Shown here: positions 54,269 through 62,210 of the stretch, piece by piece
Position numbering within the stretch: the first letter of the stretch is position 1
How the letters are laid out: every line of letters starts with the position of its first letter
NCBI RefSeq assembly: GCF_014197105.1
Contig: NZ_JACIEV010000003.1
Coordinates: forward strand, 310,001 to 374,000
Source of the DNA: Sphingomonas jinjuensis
GTDB lineage: Bacteria > Pseudomonadota > Alphaproteobacteria > Sphingomonadales > Sphingomonadaceae
Length of the DNA: 64,000 nucleotides
Direction of reading: 5' to 3'
Notes under the pieces: model-generated
Told to the model about the DNA's origin: nothing
What the model saw: only the letters and a program-made list of their open reading frames with translations
The model's database searches: none
Translations under genes and position numbers: made by a program

Positions 54269-54961
54269 ATGCCGCATCGACCCCTTGTTCCGCTTGATCT
54301 GCTGACCCGCTCAGACGACGTAGAACAGCTGTTGCGGTTCTTTCAGGCGCTCGAAGAGGAGATTGTCGCGGCAACCGCTGATGCGGTCCGAACGATTCCC
54401 CAGGCGAACGTGCCGTCCGCAAAGCAGGCGCGAGGCACGTTGCGGCGTCATTTCATGGAGCGGGCGGTCCGCGCCGCCGGAGCTCGGACGGCTCTTGAAG
54501 TCGGCACCAGCTGGACCACGCCTGCAACCTGGAGCTACCCGACGGTTCGGATCGGTGCTTTCACCCTCGTCCTTGGTTTGGTTTTCAGCCGCTACAACGG
54601 CGCGCCGCGCCAACTCCGAACGCGGTCCTCTTATGTGAAGACGTTGTGCGCCCGTAACGCACCGCTCGATCCCCAAGGCGCGCTTTTCGAACCAGCGGCG
54701 GGTGCTGTGTCCACGCTTATCCCTGACGGCGCTTTCGGCGGCCTCATCGTTTCAGAACACAACGCAGCGACGCCGGAAATTCCTTCGTTTGTAGGTTTGT
54801 GGGTGCCATCGACTGACCTGAAGCAGCGCTATCACAGCTACTCGTTCGAGCAGATCATGGGGTATTTGCGCGAGAAGATCGCGGGTATGAAGAAGCCCGT
54901 TCGCAAAGCCGTACAGCGCAAGCTGCCGAAACTCAGGAAAAAGCCCGCACCCAAGAAGTGA
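54269..54961 (+). CDS. Protein of unknown function next to XRE-ImmA/IrrE
   Basis: About 230 residues from ATG 54269 (GTG 54260 also in frame). Basic C-terminus rich in Lys-Pro ('KKPVRKAVQRKLPKLRKKPA'), no signal peptide or membrane segment. The middle has 'TLVLGLVFSRYNGAPRQLRT' and 'FGGLIVSEHNAATPEIPSFV'. I do not recognise a family. It ends 34 bp before the XRE-ImmA/IrrE gene in the same direction, the layout of toxin-antitoxin-like or stress-response pairs, so it may be the effector or substrate controlled by that metalloprotease. Confidence 0.7.
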   Translation: MPHRPLVPLDLLTRSDDVEQLLRFFQALEEEIVAATADAVRTIPQANVPSAKQARGTLRRHFMERAVRAAGARTALEVGTSWTTPATWSYPTVRIGAFTLVLGLVFSRYNGAPRQLRTRSSYVKTLCARNAPLDPQGALFEPAAGAVSTLIPDGAFGGLIVSEHNAATPEIPSFVGLWVPSTDLKQRYHSYSFEQIMGYLREKIAGMKKPVRKAVQRKLPKLRKKPAPKK

Positions 54962-54995
54962 CGGTTGGGAAGGGTTCGTATGAACGGGATGCATC

Positions 54996-56195
54996 ATGCC
55001 CGGCGTTGAGGGATTCGTGCCAGCGCGGCTTCGCATGGCGCGCGGCGCGCGCGCACTTCGACAGAAGGAACTGGCCGAGCTGGTCGAGCGGGCCGACACG
55101 ACGATCTCGAAGTGGGAGAGCGACGATCACGACCAGAAGCCCGACCCTGCCGTTCTGCCACGTCTCGCGGAGGTGCTCGGAGTCGAGGTGAGCTGGTTCT
55201 TCAAGCCGGTCGACCGAGCGAAAGGCGCTGCCTTCTTCCGCTCGATGAAGTCGGAACTGGGGCGCATGCGGGACAAGGCCGAGGCGAAGCTCGGTTTTGT
55301 CGAGGCGATCGACAATGCGTTGAGCGAGCACGTCGAACTGCCGACTGTCGATGTTCCGGACCTGATCGGCGATCGCGATTTCCGGACGCTGCGGATCGCG
55401 GACATCGAGCATTATGCGCGCGCACTGCGCGAACATTGGTCGCTTGGCGAGGAGCCGATAGAGGACCTTCTGCTGGTGATCGAGAACGCCGGCATCGTCG
55501 TTGCCCAGGACGAGATCGGTTCGACTAAGCTCGACGGGGTTTCGCGTTGGGCCGAGAATGGCCGACCCTACATTCTTCTAGCGCGGGATAAGAACGTCGG
55601 TGTGCGCCGCCGTTTCGATGCTGGTCACGAACTCGGGCACGTCGTCCTGCATCGCCGAGTCAGTCCTCAGAAACTGGCTGAACATTTCACGCTCATCGAA
55701 GAACAGGCCATGGCCTTCGCCGGCGCCTTCCTGCTGCCCGAATCCTCGTTCGGCGACGACGTCTACTCGTTGTCGCTGGAGGCGCTGCTCAGCATCAAGC
55801 CCAAATGGAAAGTTGCCGTCGCCGCAATGATCAAGCGCCTGGCCGCAATGGAACGCATCACGCCCGAATACGAGCGGCGACTCTGGCAGTACTATAGCTA
55901 TCGGCGCTGGCGCGGGTTTGAGCCCCTGGACGGCGAGCTGCCGGTTGAGCAGCCCCATAATCTTGCTGCGTCGATTGAAATGATCCTCGATGAGGGCATC
56001 GTCAGTCGCGCCGACCTCGTTCGAGAGATCGGACTCAGCGCTGCGGACATCGCGAATCTGAGCGGACTTTCGGAGGAATATCTGTCTCCAGTGCCGCCGA
56101 ACTTGGTGCGACTGAAACCGTCGATGCGTGTCGTTGGCGCGCGTACGGATGGGGATGCTGAAATTGTGTCATTGAGCGATCGGCGCAAACCTTGA
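54996..56195 (+). CDS. XRE-HTH and ImmA/IrrE metallopeptidase fusion
   Basis: 399 residues. N-terminal XRE helix-turn-helix (~10-70; 'LRMARGARALRQKELAELVE', 'TTISKWESD') joined to an ImmA/IrrE (M78) zinc protease with HExxH at residues 211-215 ('DAGHELGHVVLHR'), and a third ligand in the following 'EEQAMAFAGAFLLPESSF'. Such proteins (COG2856) cleave a repressor in response to stress or phage signals, or act as antitoxins. It starts 34 bp after the unknown gene and ends convergent to the HEPN-like gene. It belongs to the island cargo and could control its neighbours. Confidence 0.92.
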   Translation: MPGVEGFVPARLRMARGARALRQKELAELVERADTTISKWESDDHDQKPDPAVLPRLAEVLGVEVSWFFKPVDRAKGAAFFRSMKSELGRMRDKAEAKLGFVEAIDNALSEHVELPTVDVPDLIGDRDFRTLRIADIEHYARALREHWSLGEEPIEDLLLVIENAGIVVAQDEIGSTKLDGVSRWAENGRPYILLARDKNVGVRRRFDAGHELGHVVLHRRVSPQKLAEHFTLIEEQAMAFAGAFLLPESSFGDDVYSLSLEALLSIKPKWKVAVAAMIKRLAAMERITPEYERRLWQYYSYRRWRGFEPLDGELPVEQPHNLAASIEMILDEGIVSRADLVREIGLSAADIANLSGLSEEYLSPVPPNLVRLKPSMRVVGARTDGDAEIVSLSDRRKP

Positions 56196-56252
56196 TTAGC
56201 TTCGCTGCAGTCGTTTGCGCCCCACACCTGGTGAAGATGCCGCGTGCGCCAT

Positions 56253-56269
56253 GCCGGTTGGCAACCGGC
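56253..56269. terminator. Bidirectional hairpin between convergent operons
   Basis: GCCGGTT-GGC-AACCGGC forms a 7-bp GC-rich stem with a 3-base loop between the stops of the XRE-ImmA/IrrE gene (56195) and the leftward HEPN-like gene (56312). No T-run follows on either side, so it is a plausible but unproven terminator. Confidence 0.4.
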
Positions 56270-56311
56270 CCAAGTCTCGACCCCCGGAAACGGCGCCATC
56301 GATGCCACAAG

Positions 56312-56746
56312 TCAGTTCTTGATGAGATGCGACCAAGCGACCGCCTCGTCCAGCACCGCATGCGCCTCGGCGACCAGCACCCTGTCGCGATCATATTGCC
56401 CCTCGGGCCCGCCAACGAACTTCTCGCCGTGATGATAGCTGTTGCGCACGCGGCAGACCCCCTCGATGATCAGACTGTGGACATTGGTCAGCGGCGTCGG
56501 GATTTCGGGCGACCATCGCAGGTCGGCTAGAAGGCGGCGGGGCGGTTCGCCAATCAGAGTCTTGGCGATTTCTTTGTCGATCATCGCCTTGAAGAATGCC
56601 GGCCCGAGGTCGCGGGCGAAGGCATCCCAGTCGGCCTCGGCGACGTCCCGCTTGGGGCGCAGATAGCCTGAGCGCTTCAGGCAATATTCGACGTGCGCGA
56701 AGGTTCTCGTGAAAGCGCGGGCAAGGTCGTGCGGATCAGACATCAT
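56312..56746 (-). CDS. Small HEPN-like protein with RxxxxH motif
   Basis: 144 residues from ATG 56746, which overlaps the stop of the nuclease gene (ATGA), so the two are translated together. The sequence is all-helical with 'FAHVEYCLKRSGYLR' in the first helices and a C-terminal 'VRNSYHHGEKFVGG' holding Arg101-x4-His106, the HEPN ribonuclease pattern (R-x4-6-H). It also has the acidic-helix 'YDRDRVLVAEAHAVLDEAV' after it. HEPN proteins act as RNases in toxin, abortive-infection and CRISPR systems or as RNA/nucleotide-binding partners. The match rests on the motif and helical build only. Confidence 0.65.
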   Translation of the reverse strand: MMSDPHDLARAFTRTFAHVEYCLKRSGYLRPKRDVAEADWDAFARDLGPAFFKAMIDKEIAKTLIGEPPRRLLADLRWSPEIPTPLTNVHSLIIEGVCRVRNSYHHGEKFVGGPEGQYDRDRVLVAEAHAVLDEAVAWSHLIKN

Positions 56747-58332
56747 GCCGCCCCCCAATTGTCTTCCTCATACTCCGGCGGCTCAGGCGCTCTTTTGGGA
56801 GGTGCCGCCTTCGAGAGTGGCGGAAGACTGCCGTCGCCCGGGGTGAAGTGATGGCTATAGGCATCGATCAACTTCTTCTCGCCGGTGTCGATACAGGTTT
56901 TCCATACGTCCTGGGGACCGCGCAGATCGATCGTGTAGCGGCTCGGCTTCAGCGCGGCCTTGGTCTTTTGGAACAGTGCGAGCATCTCATCGCTGATCGG
57001 GGCGCTGGTCCAGAACTCGAAGTGGCACGGCAGGTTCTGCCATTCGGAATGCTGGCGGATATAGGCATAGGCGACCGGGACATTGTGCTGGAGCCAGCGC
57101 TTGAAAAGGTCGTCGGGAATGATCGAGCGCGGCGTGTAGCCTTTGCATTCGATCGCGATCAGCCGCTGGTTCTGCCGCACGACCAGCACATCAATCTCGG
57201 CTTTCCCCTTGTCGGCGACCTTGAATACGCGGTTCATAGTGACCTCGCCGAGGAAGGTCCGTTTGGCGATGTCTGCGGTTATGTATTCGAACAGCGCGCC
57301 GCGGAGCTGATTGGCCGCGCCGCCGATCTTACCGAGTGTCCGAAAGAGGTGGTCGAACTTCTCGGAATCGAAGGAGGCGTAAGCCGCCTCGGTCAGCGCA
57401 CTGGTCAGCTCGCGCAGGGCTTCCGCCACTTCGGCACCAAATAGCGATTTAGGCGTGGCGGCGATGATGCCGGCCGCCCGCAAAGCGACAAAGGCATCCT
57501 TGTGGAAGCGGTCGGCGACGAGGATCTGAATGCAGGAGCCGACATTACGCAGCGCGCGAAGCGTGGCGCATTTGCGGATGAAGGGCGCGGCGCCGGCGAG
57601 TGTGATGTCCCCGGCTAGATTGACGTCGCAAACGACAAAGCCGGGCTTGGGCTCGCCCTCGCGGCTGAACCGGACGACCGCGCCGAGATAGGAGGGGGCG
57701 CTCAGGTCCCAGACGAAGGTGCCGACCTGAGGCAGCTTCTGGTCGGTGCGGGTGTTAACGAGATGGTAGCTGGCGATGCCGAGCTTCCGTAGCCAGTCGC
57801 GGACCGCCGTGAGGAGAATATCCTCGGTGATCGTGCGCGTGCGCATTTCAATGGCGCCGATCTTGTAGAATTCATCGTCTTGGACAAGTGCCACGCATTC
57901 ACCGACGCCCGACACCGCGACGGTCTTGACCAGCCCGGCTTCGGTCAGTCGCTGGAGCACGGTGTCGGCGGAGAGATGCTTGAGTTGGCGGACGGGCGAT
58001 CCGCAGATGATCGGAAACTGGTGCGCCGGCACCATGCCGCGATGCTGCCTGAGAGCCGAGATTGCGTAGCCGAGGGCCGAGTTGTTGGCGATGAGGGTGG
58101 CGGCCAGCTTGTACCAGTAGGTCGGGGATCCGAACTGCTGTTCGAGATACATGAAGCGGGCGTTGCGCGGGAAGGGAATGCCGGCGAGCTTGCGGACGTT
58201 TCCACGTGCGCGCGACAGGCGCTGGCGCGCGGCTGTCGGGGAGATGCCTGCACGCTCGGCCAGCCTGGTCGCTACTTCGCTTGACAGCAAAGGCCCATAA
58301 AACTCGAGAATGGCTTCGATCGGATCACCCAT
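56743..58332 (-). CDS. Winged-helix protein with PD-(D/E)XK nuclease domain
   Basis: 529 residues. The N-terminal ~60 residues are a winged-helix-like unit ('LSSEVATRLAERAGISPTAA', 'RQRLSRARGNVRKL') and a second HTH-like stretch ('HLSADTVLQRLTEAGLVKTV') follows near 130. The nuclease core at ~345-420 has 'NQLRGALFEYITADIA', then Asp381 in 'AEIDVLVVRQ' and Glu395-x-Lys397 in 'IAIECKGYTP', the D-(x13)-E-x-K of PD-(D/E)XK enzymes such as Mrr/NERD types. The C-terminal tail is Pro-rich. It is coupled to the HEPN-like gene. Upstream, TGTCACA boxes and a palindrome stand at the promoter, and 13-bp tandem repeats lie further off. It looks like a two-gene defence or conflict module. Confidence 0.75.
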   Translation of the reverse strand: MGDPIEAILEFYGPLLSSEVATRLAERAGISPTAARQRLSRARGNVRKLAGIPFPRNARFMYLEQQFGSPTYWYKLAATLIANNSALGYAISALRQHRGMVPAHQFPIICGSPVRQLKHLSADTVLQRLTEAGLVKTVAVSGVGECVALVQDDEFYKIGAIEMRTRTITEDILLTAVRDWLRKLGIASYHLVNTRTDQKLPQVGTFVWDLSAPSYLGAVVRFSREGEPKPGFVVCDVNLAGDITLAGAAPFIRKCATLRALRNVGSCIQILVADRFHKDAFVALRAAGIIAATPKSLFGAEVAEALRELTSALTEAAYASFDSEKFDHLFRTLGKIGGAANQLRGALFEYITADIAKRTFLGEVTMNRVFKVADKGKAEIDVLVVRQNQRLIAIECKGYTPRSIIPDDLFKRWLQHNVPVAYAYIRQHSEWQNLPCHFEFWTSAPISDEMLALFQKTKAALKPSRYTIDLRGPQDVWKTCIDTGEKKLIDAYSHHFTPGDGSLPPLSKAAPPKRAPEPPEYEEDNWGAA

Positions 58333-58339
58333 CAGCTAC

Positions 58340-58353
58340 CCTGTGTCACACTG
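58340..58353. promoter_or_regulatory. TGTGTCACA palindrome just before the nuclease gene
   Basis: CCTGTGTCACACTG contains the palindrome TGTG-T-CACA ending about 20 bp upstream of the leftward ATG at 58332. The TGTCACA word is shared with the tandem repeats at 58463-58500, so both may bind the same regulator. Confidence 0.5.
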
Positions 58354-58364
58354 CGCATTTAATA

Positions 58365-58378
58365 ACATGACTACATGT
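58365..58378. promoter_or_regulatory. ACATG-ACTA-CATGT palindrome in the nuclease promoter
   Basis: Five-base arms ACATG and CATGT around four bases, about 35 bp upstream of the nuclease start, near a TATTAAAT-like -10 region (read leftward). Typical size for an HTH operator; the XRE or winged-helix protein of the island could bind it. Confidence 0.4.
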
Positions 58379-58462
58379 GCTCGTCTCGCTTTTTCACATC
58401 CGGGCAAAGTGTATTGAAAAGATTGGATTATTTTTGACTTCCGCCGAGGGCATGAGCGTGCT

Positions 58463-58500
58463 CTGTCACAGTGATCTGTCACAGTGATCTGTCACACGGG
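58463..58500. repeat. Three tandem copies of a 13-bp unit (CTGTCACAGTGAT)
   Basis: Copies start at 58463, 58476 and 58489; the first two are identical and the third is cut after CTGTCACA. They contain the TGTCACA word found at the nuclease promoter. They look like iterated protein-binding sites (iterons or operators), not a CRISPR array, since the unit is short and there are no spacers. Confidence 0.6.
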
Positions 58501-58508
58501 TCGTAATT
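58492..58508. repeat. Direct repeat copy B (TCACACGGGTCG-T-AATT)
   Basis: Matches copy A at 53859 over 12 bases exactly, and over AATT after one extra T. It overlaps the end of the tandem 13-bp repeats. With copy A it brackets the XRE-ImmA/IrrE and nuclease/HEPN genes. Confidence 0.35.
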
Positions 58509-58680
58509 CAGCCTCCGCGCGCGCCATCCTGGCGGCAGAAACGGAGGATAATGACCAAGCCTCCCGTTCGACCGCTTCGCCGAGTAGCCCGGAGCGGTCT
58601 TCTGCTCACATGAACGGATGGCAGGTTTCGGATGCTGCATTGGGGGTGCTGAACGGCTGGAAGTGGTTCATTCGGCCTAT

Positions 58681-58928
58681 TTAAGCCTGAGCTGGCGCAG
58701 TATCCCATTCAACGCTGCGGTGCAGCCTTGCGCCCGGCCAATGTCGTGATCGGTAGCGGCGGAGTTCCAGAACATGTCGAGCGGCCAGCGCTCCGGGCAG
58801 TGGGCGATCAGGCAGCGCAGGGCGAGGCGGACCTCGATCGTGTCGACCTTGCCGCGCCCCGAGCGGGCGGCGGCGGCGCGCAGGATGTGGAGCGACAGGT
58901 CGATGATGATCCGCTGGTGGCGCGACAT
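58681..58928 (-). CDS. Small hypothetical protein downstream of dnaE2
   Basis: 82 residues from ATG 58928, 18 bp after the dnaE2 stop on the same strand. Basic N-terminus and helical body ('RIIIDLSLHILRAAAARSGR', 'DTIEVRLALRCLIAHCPERW') with two Cys. No family recognised. Its linkage to dnaE2 suggests joint transcription with the SOS mutagenesis cassette. A perfect palindrome lies between the genes and hides any good ribosome site, which weakens the call. Confidence 0.6.
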
Positions 58929-58944
58929 GGCCGATCGATCGGCC
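58929..58944. promoter_or_regulatory. Perfect 16-bp palindrome between dnaE2 and the small gene
   Basis: GGCCGATCGATCGGCC reads the same on both strands and occupies almost the whole gap between the dnaE2 stop (58947) and the small gene start (58928). It could be an operator, or part of a transcript hairpin limiting the small gene's translation. Confidence 0.5.
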
Positions 58945-58946
58945 GA

Positions 58947-61900
58947 TCAATGGAAGTCGCGGGACTTGATCCGCACGACCGCCTCCGGGTCCATGCCGTT
59001 GGCGTGCGGCGGCCAATAGCTGTCGCGCGGGCCGGGTCGCCAGCCGGCATCGCCGCGGTCGGGGCTGCCGGCATGGCGCGCGCCGTCGCCGCGGCCCGTG
59101 GCATGCGGGAAGTCCATCTGCCCGACCTGGGCGAGGAGCGCGCCATGGTCGATGATCCGGTCGCAGATGACGTGGATCACCTGCCCCTCCTTCTGCACGC
59201 GACCCTTCATCCCGATCATCGCGGCCGACATGACGGTGCGGCGCTGCGCCTCGAACCGGTCGGGCCAGAGGATGCCGTTGGCGATCCCCGTCTCGTCCTC
59301 GATGGTGATGAAGAGGACGCCCTTGGCGCTGCCCGGCTTCTGGCGGACGAGGATGATGCCGGCGACCTCGACATGGCGGCCGTCCTTGATGTGGGCGAGG
59401 TCGGCGCAGCGGATGATGCCGCGGCGGGTGAACTCCTGCCGCAGGAAGGCGAGGGGGTGCGCGCGGAGCGAGAGCTGGAGCGCGCGATAATCCTCCACGA
59501 CCTCGCGGCCCTCGGTCAGCGGGCGTAGCGAGACGTCGGGCTCCAGCCCCTCCGGGCTGAACATCGCGGCCTGCGCGTCGGCGGCGGCGAAGAGCGGCAG
59601 CGGTGCCTCGCCCAGCCCCTTCACCTTCCACAGGCCCTGCCGGCGGTCCTCGCCGAGCGAATGGAAGACATCGGCCTCGGCGAGCCGCTCGATCGCCGCG
59701 CGCGGCACGCCTGCGCGCCGCCAGACCTCCTCGACAGACTGGAAGGGCGCGAATCCGCGTGCCGCGACGATCGCAGCGCCATGCGCGTTGGCGAGGCCGC
59801 GCACCTGGCGCAGGCCGAGCCGCACCGCGAGATAGCGGCCGCGTGTCGGCTCCAGCGTGCAGTCCCAGCGGCTGGTGTTGATGCAGGCCGGTCGCACCTC
59901 GACGCCATGCTCGCGCGCGTCGCGGACGACCTGCGCCGGCGCGTAGAAACCCATCGGCTGGGCATTGAGCAGCGCGGCGCAGAAGACGTCGGGATGATGG
60001 TGCTTCATCCAGCAGCTGGCATAGGCGATCTTGGCGAAGGAGGCGGCGTGGCTCTCGGGGAAACCGTAGGAGCCGAAGCCCTCGATCTGCTTGAACGTGC
60101 GCTCGGCGAAGTCGCGGGGATAGCCTCGGCTGACCATGCCCTCGACCAGCTTGTCGTAGAAGTGGCTGACCCCGCCGGTAAATTTGAACGTCGCCATAGC
60201 GCGGCGCAGCTGGTCGGCCTCCACCGCGGTGAAGCCCGCGCCGACGATCGCGACCTTCATCGCCTGTTCCTGGAACAGCGGCACCCCCAGCGTTTTCTCC
60301 AGCACCGCGCGTAGCTCGGGGCGCGGATAGTCGGGCTTCTCGCGCCCCTCGCGGCGGCGGAGATAGGGGTGGACCATGTCGCCCTGGATCGGGCCGGGGC
60401 GGACGATCGCAACCTCGATGACGAGATCGTAGAAGCGCGCGGGCTTCATCCGCGGCAACATGCTCATCTGCGCACGGGACTCGATCTGGAAGGTGCCGAG
60501 CGTGTCGGCCTTCTGGATCATGGCATAGACGTCCGGGTCGTCGTCCTGCAGGTCGGCCATGCCGACCCGGATGCCCTTCGCCTCCTCCAGCAGGTTGAAG
60601 GCGCGGTTCATGCAGCCGAGCATACCGAGGCCCAGCACATCGACCTTCATGAACTTGAGCGCGTCGATATCGTCCTTGTCCCATTCGATTACCTGCCGGT
60701 CGACCATGGCGGCGGGCTCGATGGGGACGAGGTCGTCGAGCCGGTCGTGCGTCAGCACGAAGCCGCCGGGATGCTGCGACAGATGGCGCGGCACGCCAAT
60801 CAGCTGGCGGGCGAGTTCGAGCGCGAGGCGCAGCCGCCGGTCGCTCATATTGAGGTTAAGCTGCGCGACCTGCTTCTCGCCGACGCCCTCCTGGCTCCAG
60901 CCCCAGACGAGGCCAGCGAGCGCCTTGGTCAGGTCCTCGGGCAGGCCCAAGGCCTTGCCGACCTCGCGCACGGCGCCGCGCGCGCGATAGCGGGTGACGA
61001 CCGCGGTGAGCGCCGCATGGTTGCGGCCGTAGGTGTCGTAGATCCACTGGATGATCTCCTCGCGCCGCTCATGCTCGAAATCGACGTCGATATCGGGCGG
61101 CTCACGGCGTTCGCCGGAGACGAAGCGCTCGAAGAGAAGCTCGTGCTTGATCGGATCGATGCTGGTGATGCCGAGCACGAAGCAGACGCAGCTGTTCGCC
61201 GCCGAGCCGCGCCCCTGGCAGAGGATGCCGCGGCGCCGGCTCTCGGCGACGATGCTGTTCACCGTCAGGAAGTAGGGCGCATAGCCGAGCTCGCCGATCA
61301 GCCGCAGCTCGTGCGCGATCTGGTCGCGATAGGCTTGTGGCAGGCCGCCAGGGAACATCCGCGCCGCCGCGGTCTCGGTCAGCTGTTCAAGCGCGCCTTG
61401 CGCGGTCAGCCCCTCGACAACGCGCTCGTGCGGATATTGATAGCTGAGTTCACCAAGGTCGAAGGTGCAGGCGCGCGCGATCGCGGCGGTGGCGGCGATC
61501 GCATCGGGGAAGGCGGCGAAGCGCCGCTCCATCTCGGCGGGAGACTTGAGATGGCGGTCGGCATGGCGCTCGCGCCGGTAGCCGAGCGTGTCGACCATGC
61601 ATTTCTCGCGGATCGCGGTGACGACGTCCTGCAACAGCCGCGCCTCGGGGGCATGGTAGAGGATATCGCCGAGCGCCACTGTGCGGACGCCCGCCTTGCA
61701 CGCGAGCGTGGCGAGATCGTACAGCCGCAGCGCATCGTCGGGCCGCCGGCGGAAGGCGAGGCCGCAATAGCCGCGCGCGCCGAAGGTCGTGCGCAGTTCG
61801 GCGAGCTGCGCCGCGGTCACCGCATCCGCCTCGCCCGGCAGCAGGATCGCGACCAGCCCTTCGCTCCACGCGACGACGTCGCTCCAGCCGAGCGTGCAGC

Positions 61901-62210
61901 CGCCCTTGCCCGCGCGTGCCTTGCCGAGGGTCAGCAACCGGGTCAGCCGCGACCAGGCGGGCTTGTCGGTCGGGTAGAGCAGCAGCGCGCGGCCGTCGTC
62001 GAGGTCGACCCGCGCGCCCGCCATCATCCGCACGCCCGTCGCCTTCTGCGCCTCCCACGCGCGCACCAGCCCGGCGACGCTGCCGCGATCGACGATGCCG
62101 AGCGCGCCATGACCCTGCAGCGCGGCGGCGGCGAACAGCTCGTCGGGCGACGAAGCACCACGCAGGAACGAGAAATGGCTCGTCACCTGAAGCTCGACAT
62201 ACGTCGTCAT
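58947..62210 (-). CDS. dnaE2: Error-prone DNA polymerase DnaE2
   Basis: 1087 residues from ATG 62210, which overlaps the imuB stop (ATGA). The N-terminal PHP domain begins '[20 protein letters not shown]'; the polymerase palm has '[20 protein letters not shown]' and the acidic '[20 protein letters not shown]'; the finger helix-hairpin-helix and the C-terminal OB region ('[20 protein letters not shown]') follow. DnaE2 is a C-family translesion polymerase of the SOS-induced ImuA-ImuB-DnaE2 mutasome, which causes damage-induced mutation. The LexA site would lie upstream of imuA, outside the window. Confidence 0.97.
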   Translation of the reverse strand: MTTYVELQVTSHFSFLRGASSPDELFAAAALQGHGALGIVDRGSVAGLVRAWEAQKATGVRMMAGARVDLDDGRALLLYPTDKPAWSRLTRLLTLGKARAGKGGCTLGWSDVVAWSEGLVAILLPGEADAVTAAQLAELRTTFGARGYCGLAFRRRPDDALRLYDLATLACKAGVRTVALGDILYHAPEARLLQDVVTAIREKCMVDTLGYRRERHADRHLKSPAEMERRFAAFPDAIAATAAIARACTFDLGELSYQYPHERVVEGLTAQGALEQLTETAAARMFPGGLPQAYRDQIAHELRLIGELGYAPYFLTVNSIVAESRRRGILCQGRGSAANSCVCFVLGITSIDPIKHELLFERFVSGERREPPDIDVDFEHERREEIIQWIYDTYGRNHAALTAVVTRYRARGAVREVGKALGLPEDLTKALAGLVWGWSQEGVGEKQVAQLNLNMSDRRLRLALELARQLIGVPRHLSQHPGGFVLTHDRLDDLVPIEPAAMVDRQVIEWDKDDIDALKFMKVDVLGLGMLGCMNRAFNLLEEAKGIRVGMADLQDDDPDVYAMIQKADTLGTFQIESRAQMSMLPRMKPARFYDLVIEVAIVRPGPIQGDMVHPYLRRREGREKPDYPRPELRAVLEKTLGVPLFQEQAMKVAIVGAGFTAVEADQLRRAMATFKFTGGVSHFYDKLVEGMVSRGYPRDFAERTFKQIEGFGSYGFPESHAASFAKIAYASCWMKHHHPDVFCAALLNAQPMGFYAPAQVVRDAREHGVEVRPACINTSRWDCTLEPTRGRYLAVRLGLRQVRGLANAHGAAIVAARGFAPFQSVEEVWRRAGVPRAAIERLAEADVFHSLGEDRRQGLWKVKGLGEAPLPLFAAADAQAAMFSPEGLEPDVSLRPLTEGREVVEDYRALQLSLRAHPLAFLRQEFTRRGIIRCADLAHIKDGRHVEVAGIILVRQKPGSAKGVLFITIEDETGIANGILWPDRFEAQRRTVMSAAMIGMKGRVQKEGQVIHVICDRIIDHGALLAQVGQMDFPHATGRGDGARHAGSPDRGDAGWRPGPRDSYWPPHANGMDPEAVVRIKSRDFH

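Larger units (their letters stand above)
58333..58680. other. AT-rich intergenic region at the right end of the island
   Basis: The 348-bp gap between the nuclease gene and the small gene next to dnaE2. It holds the TGTCACA boxes, the palindrome, the tandem repeats and copy B of the direct repeat. The AT-rich part (about 58360-58440) contrasts with the core DNA to the right. No gene is seen in either direction. It probably marks the island/core boundary. Confidence 0.6.

Noticed and set aside
53994..54277. Two overlapping small frames, one on each strand
   Set aside because: No ribosome sites, low-complexity sequence; could be a decayed gene but not supported.
58463..58500. Possible CRISPR array
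   Set aside because: Units are 13 bp in direct contact, without spacers, and no cas genes are near.
58333..58680. attR copy of the tRNA-Gln 3' end
   Set aside because: No stretch here matches the T-arm/acceptor end of the tRNA; only a weak resemblance in 'GGGTCGTAATT'.
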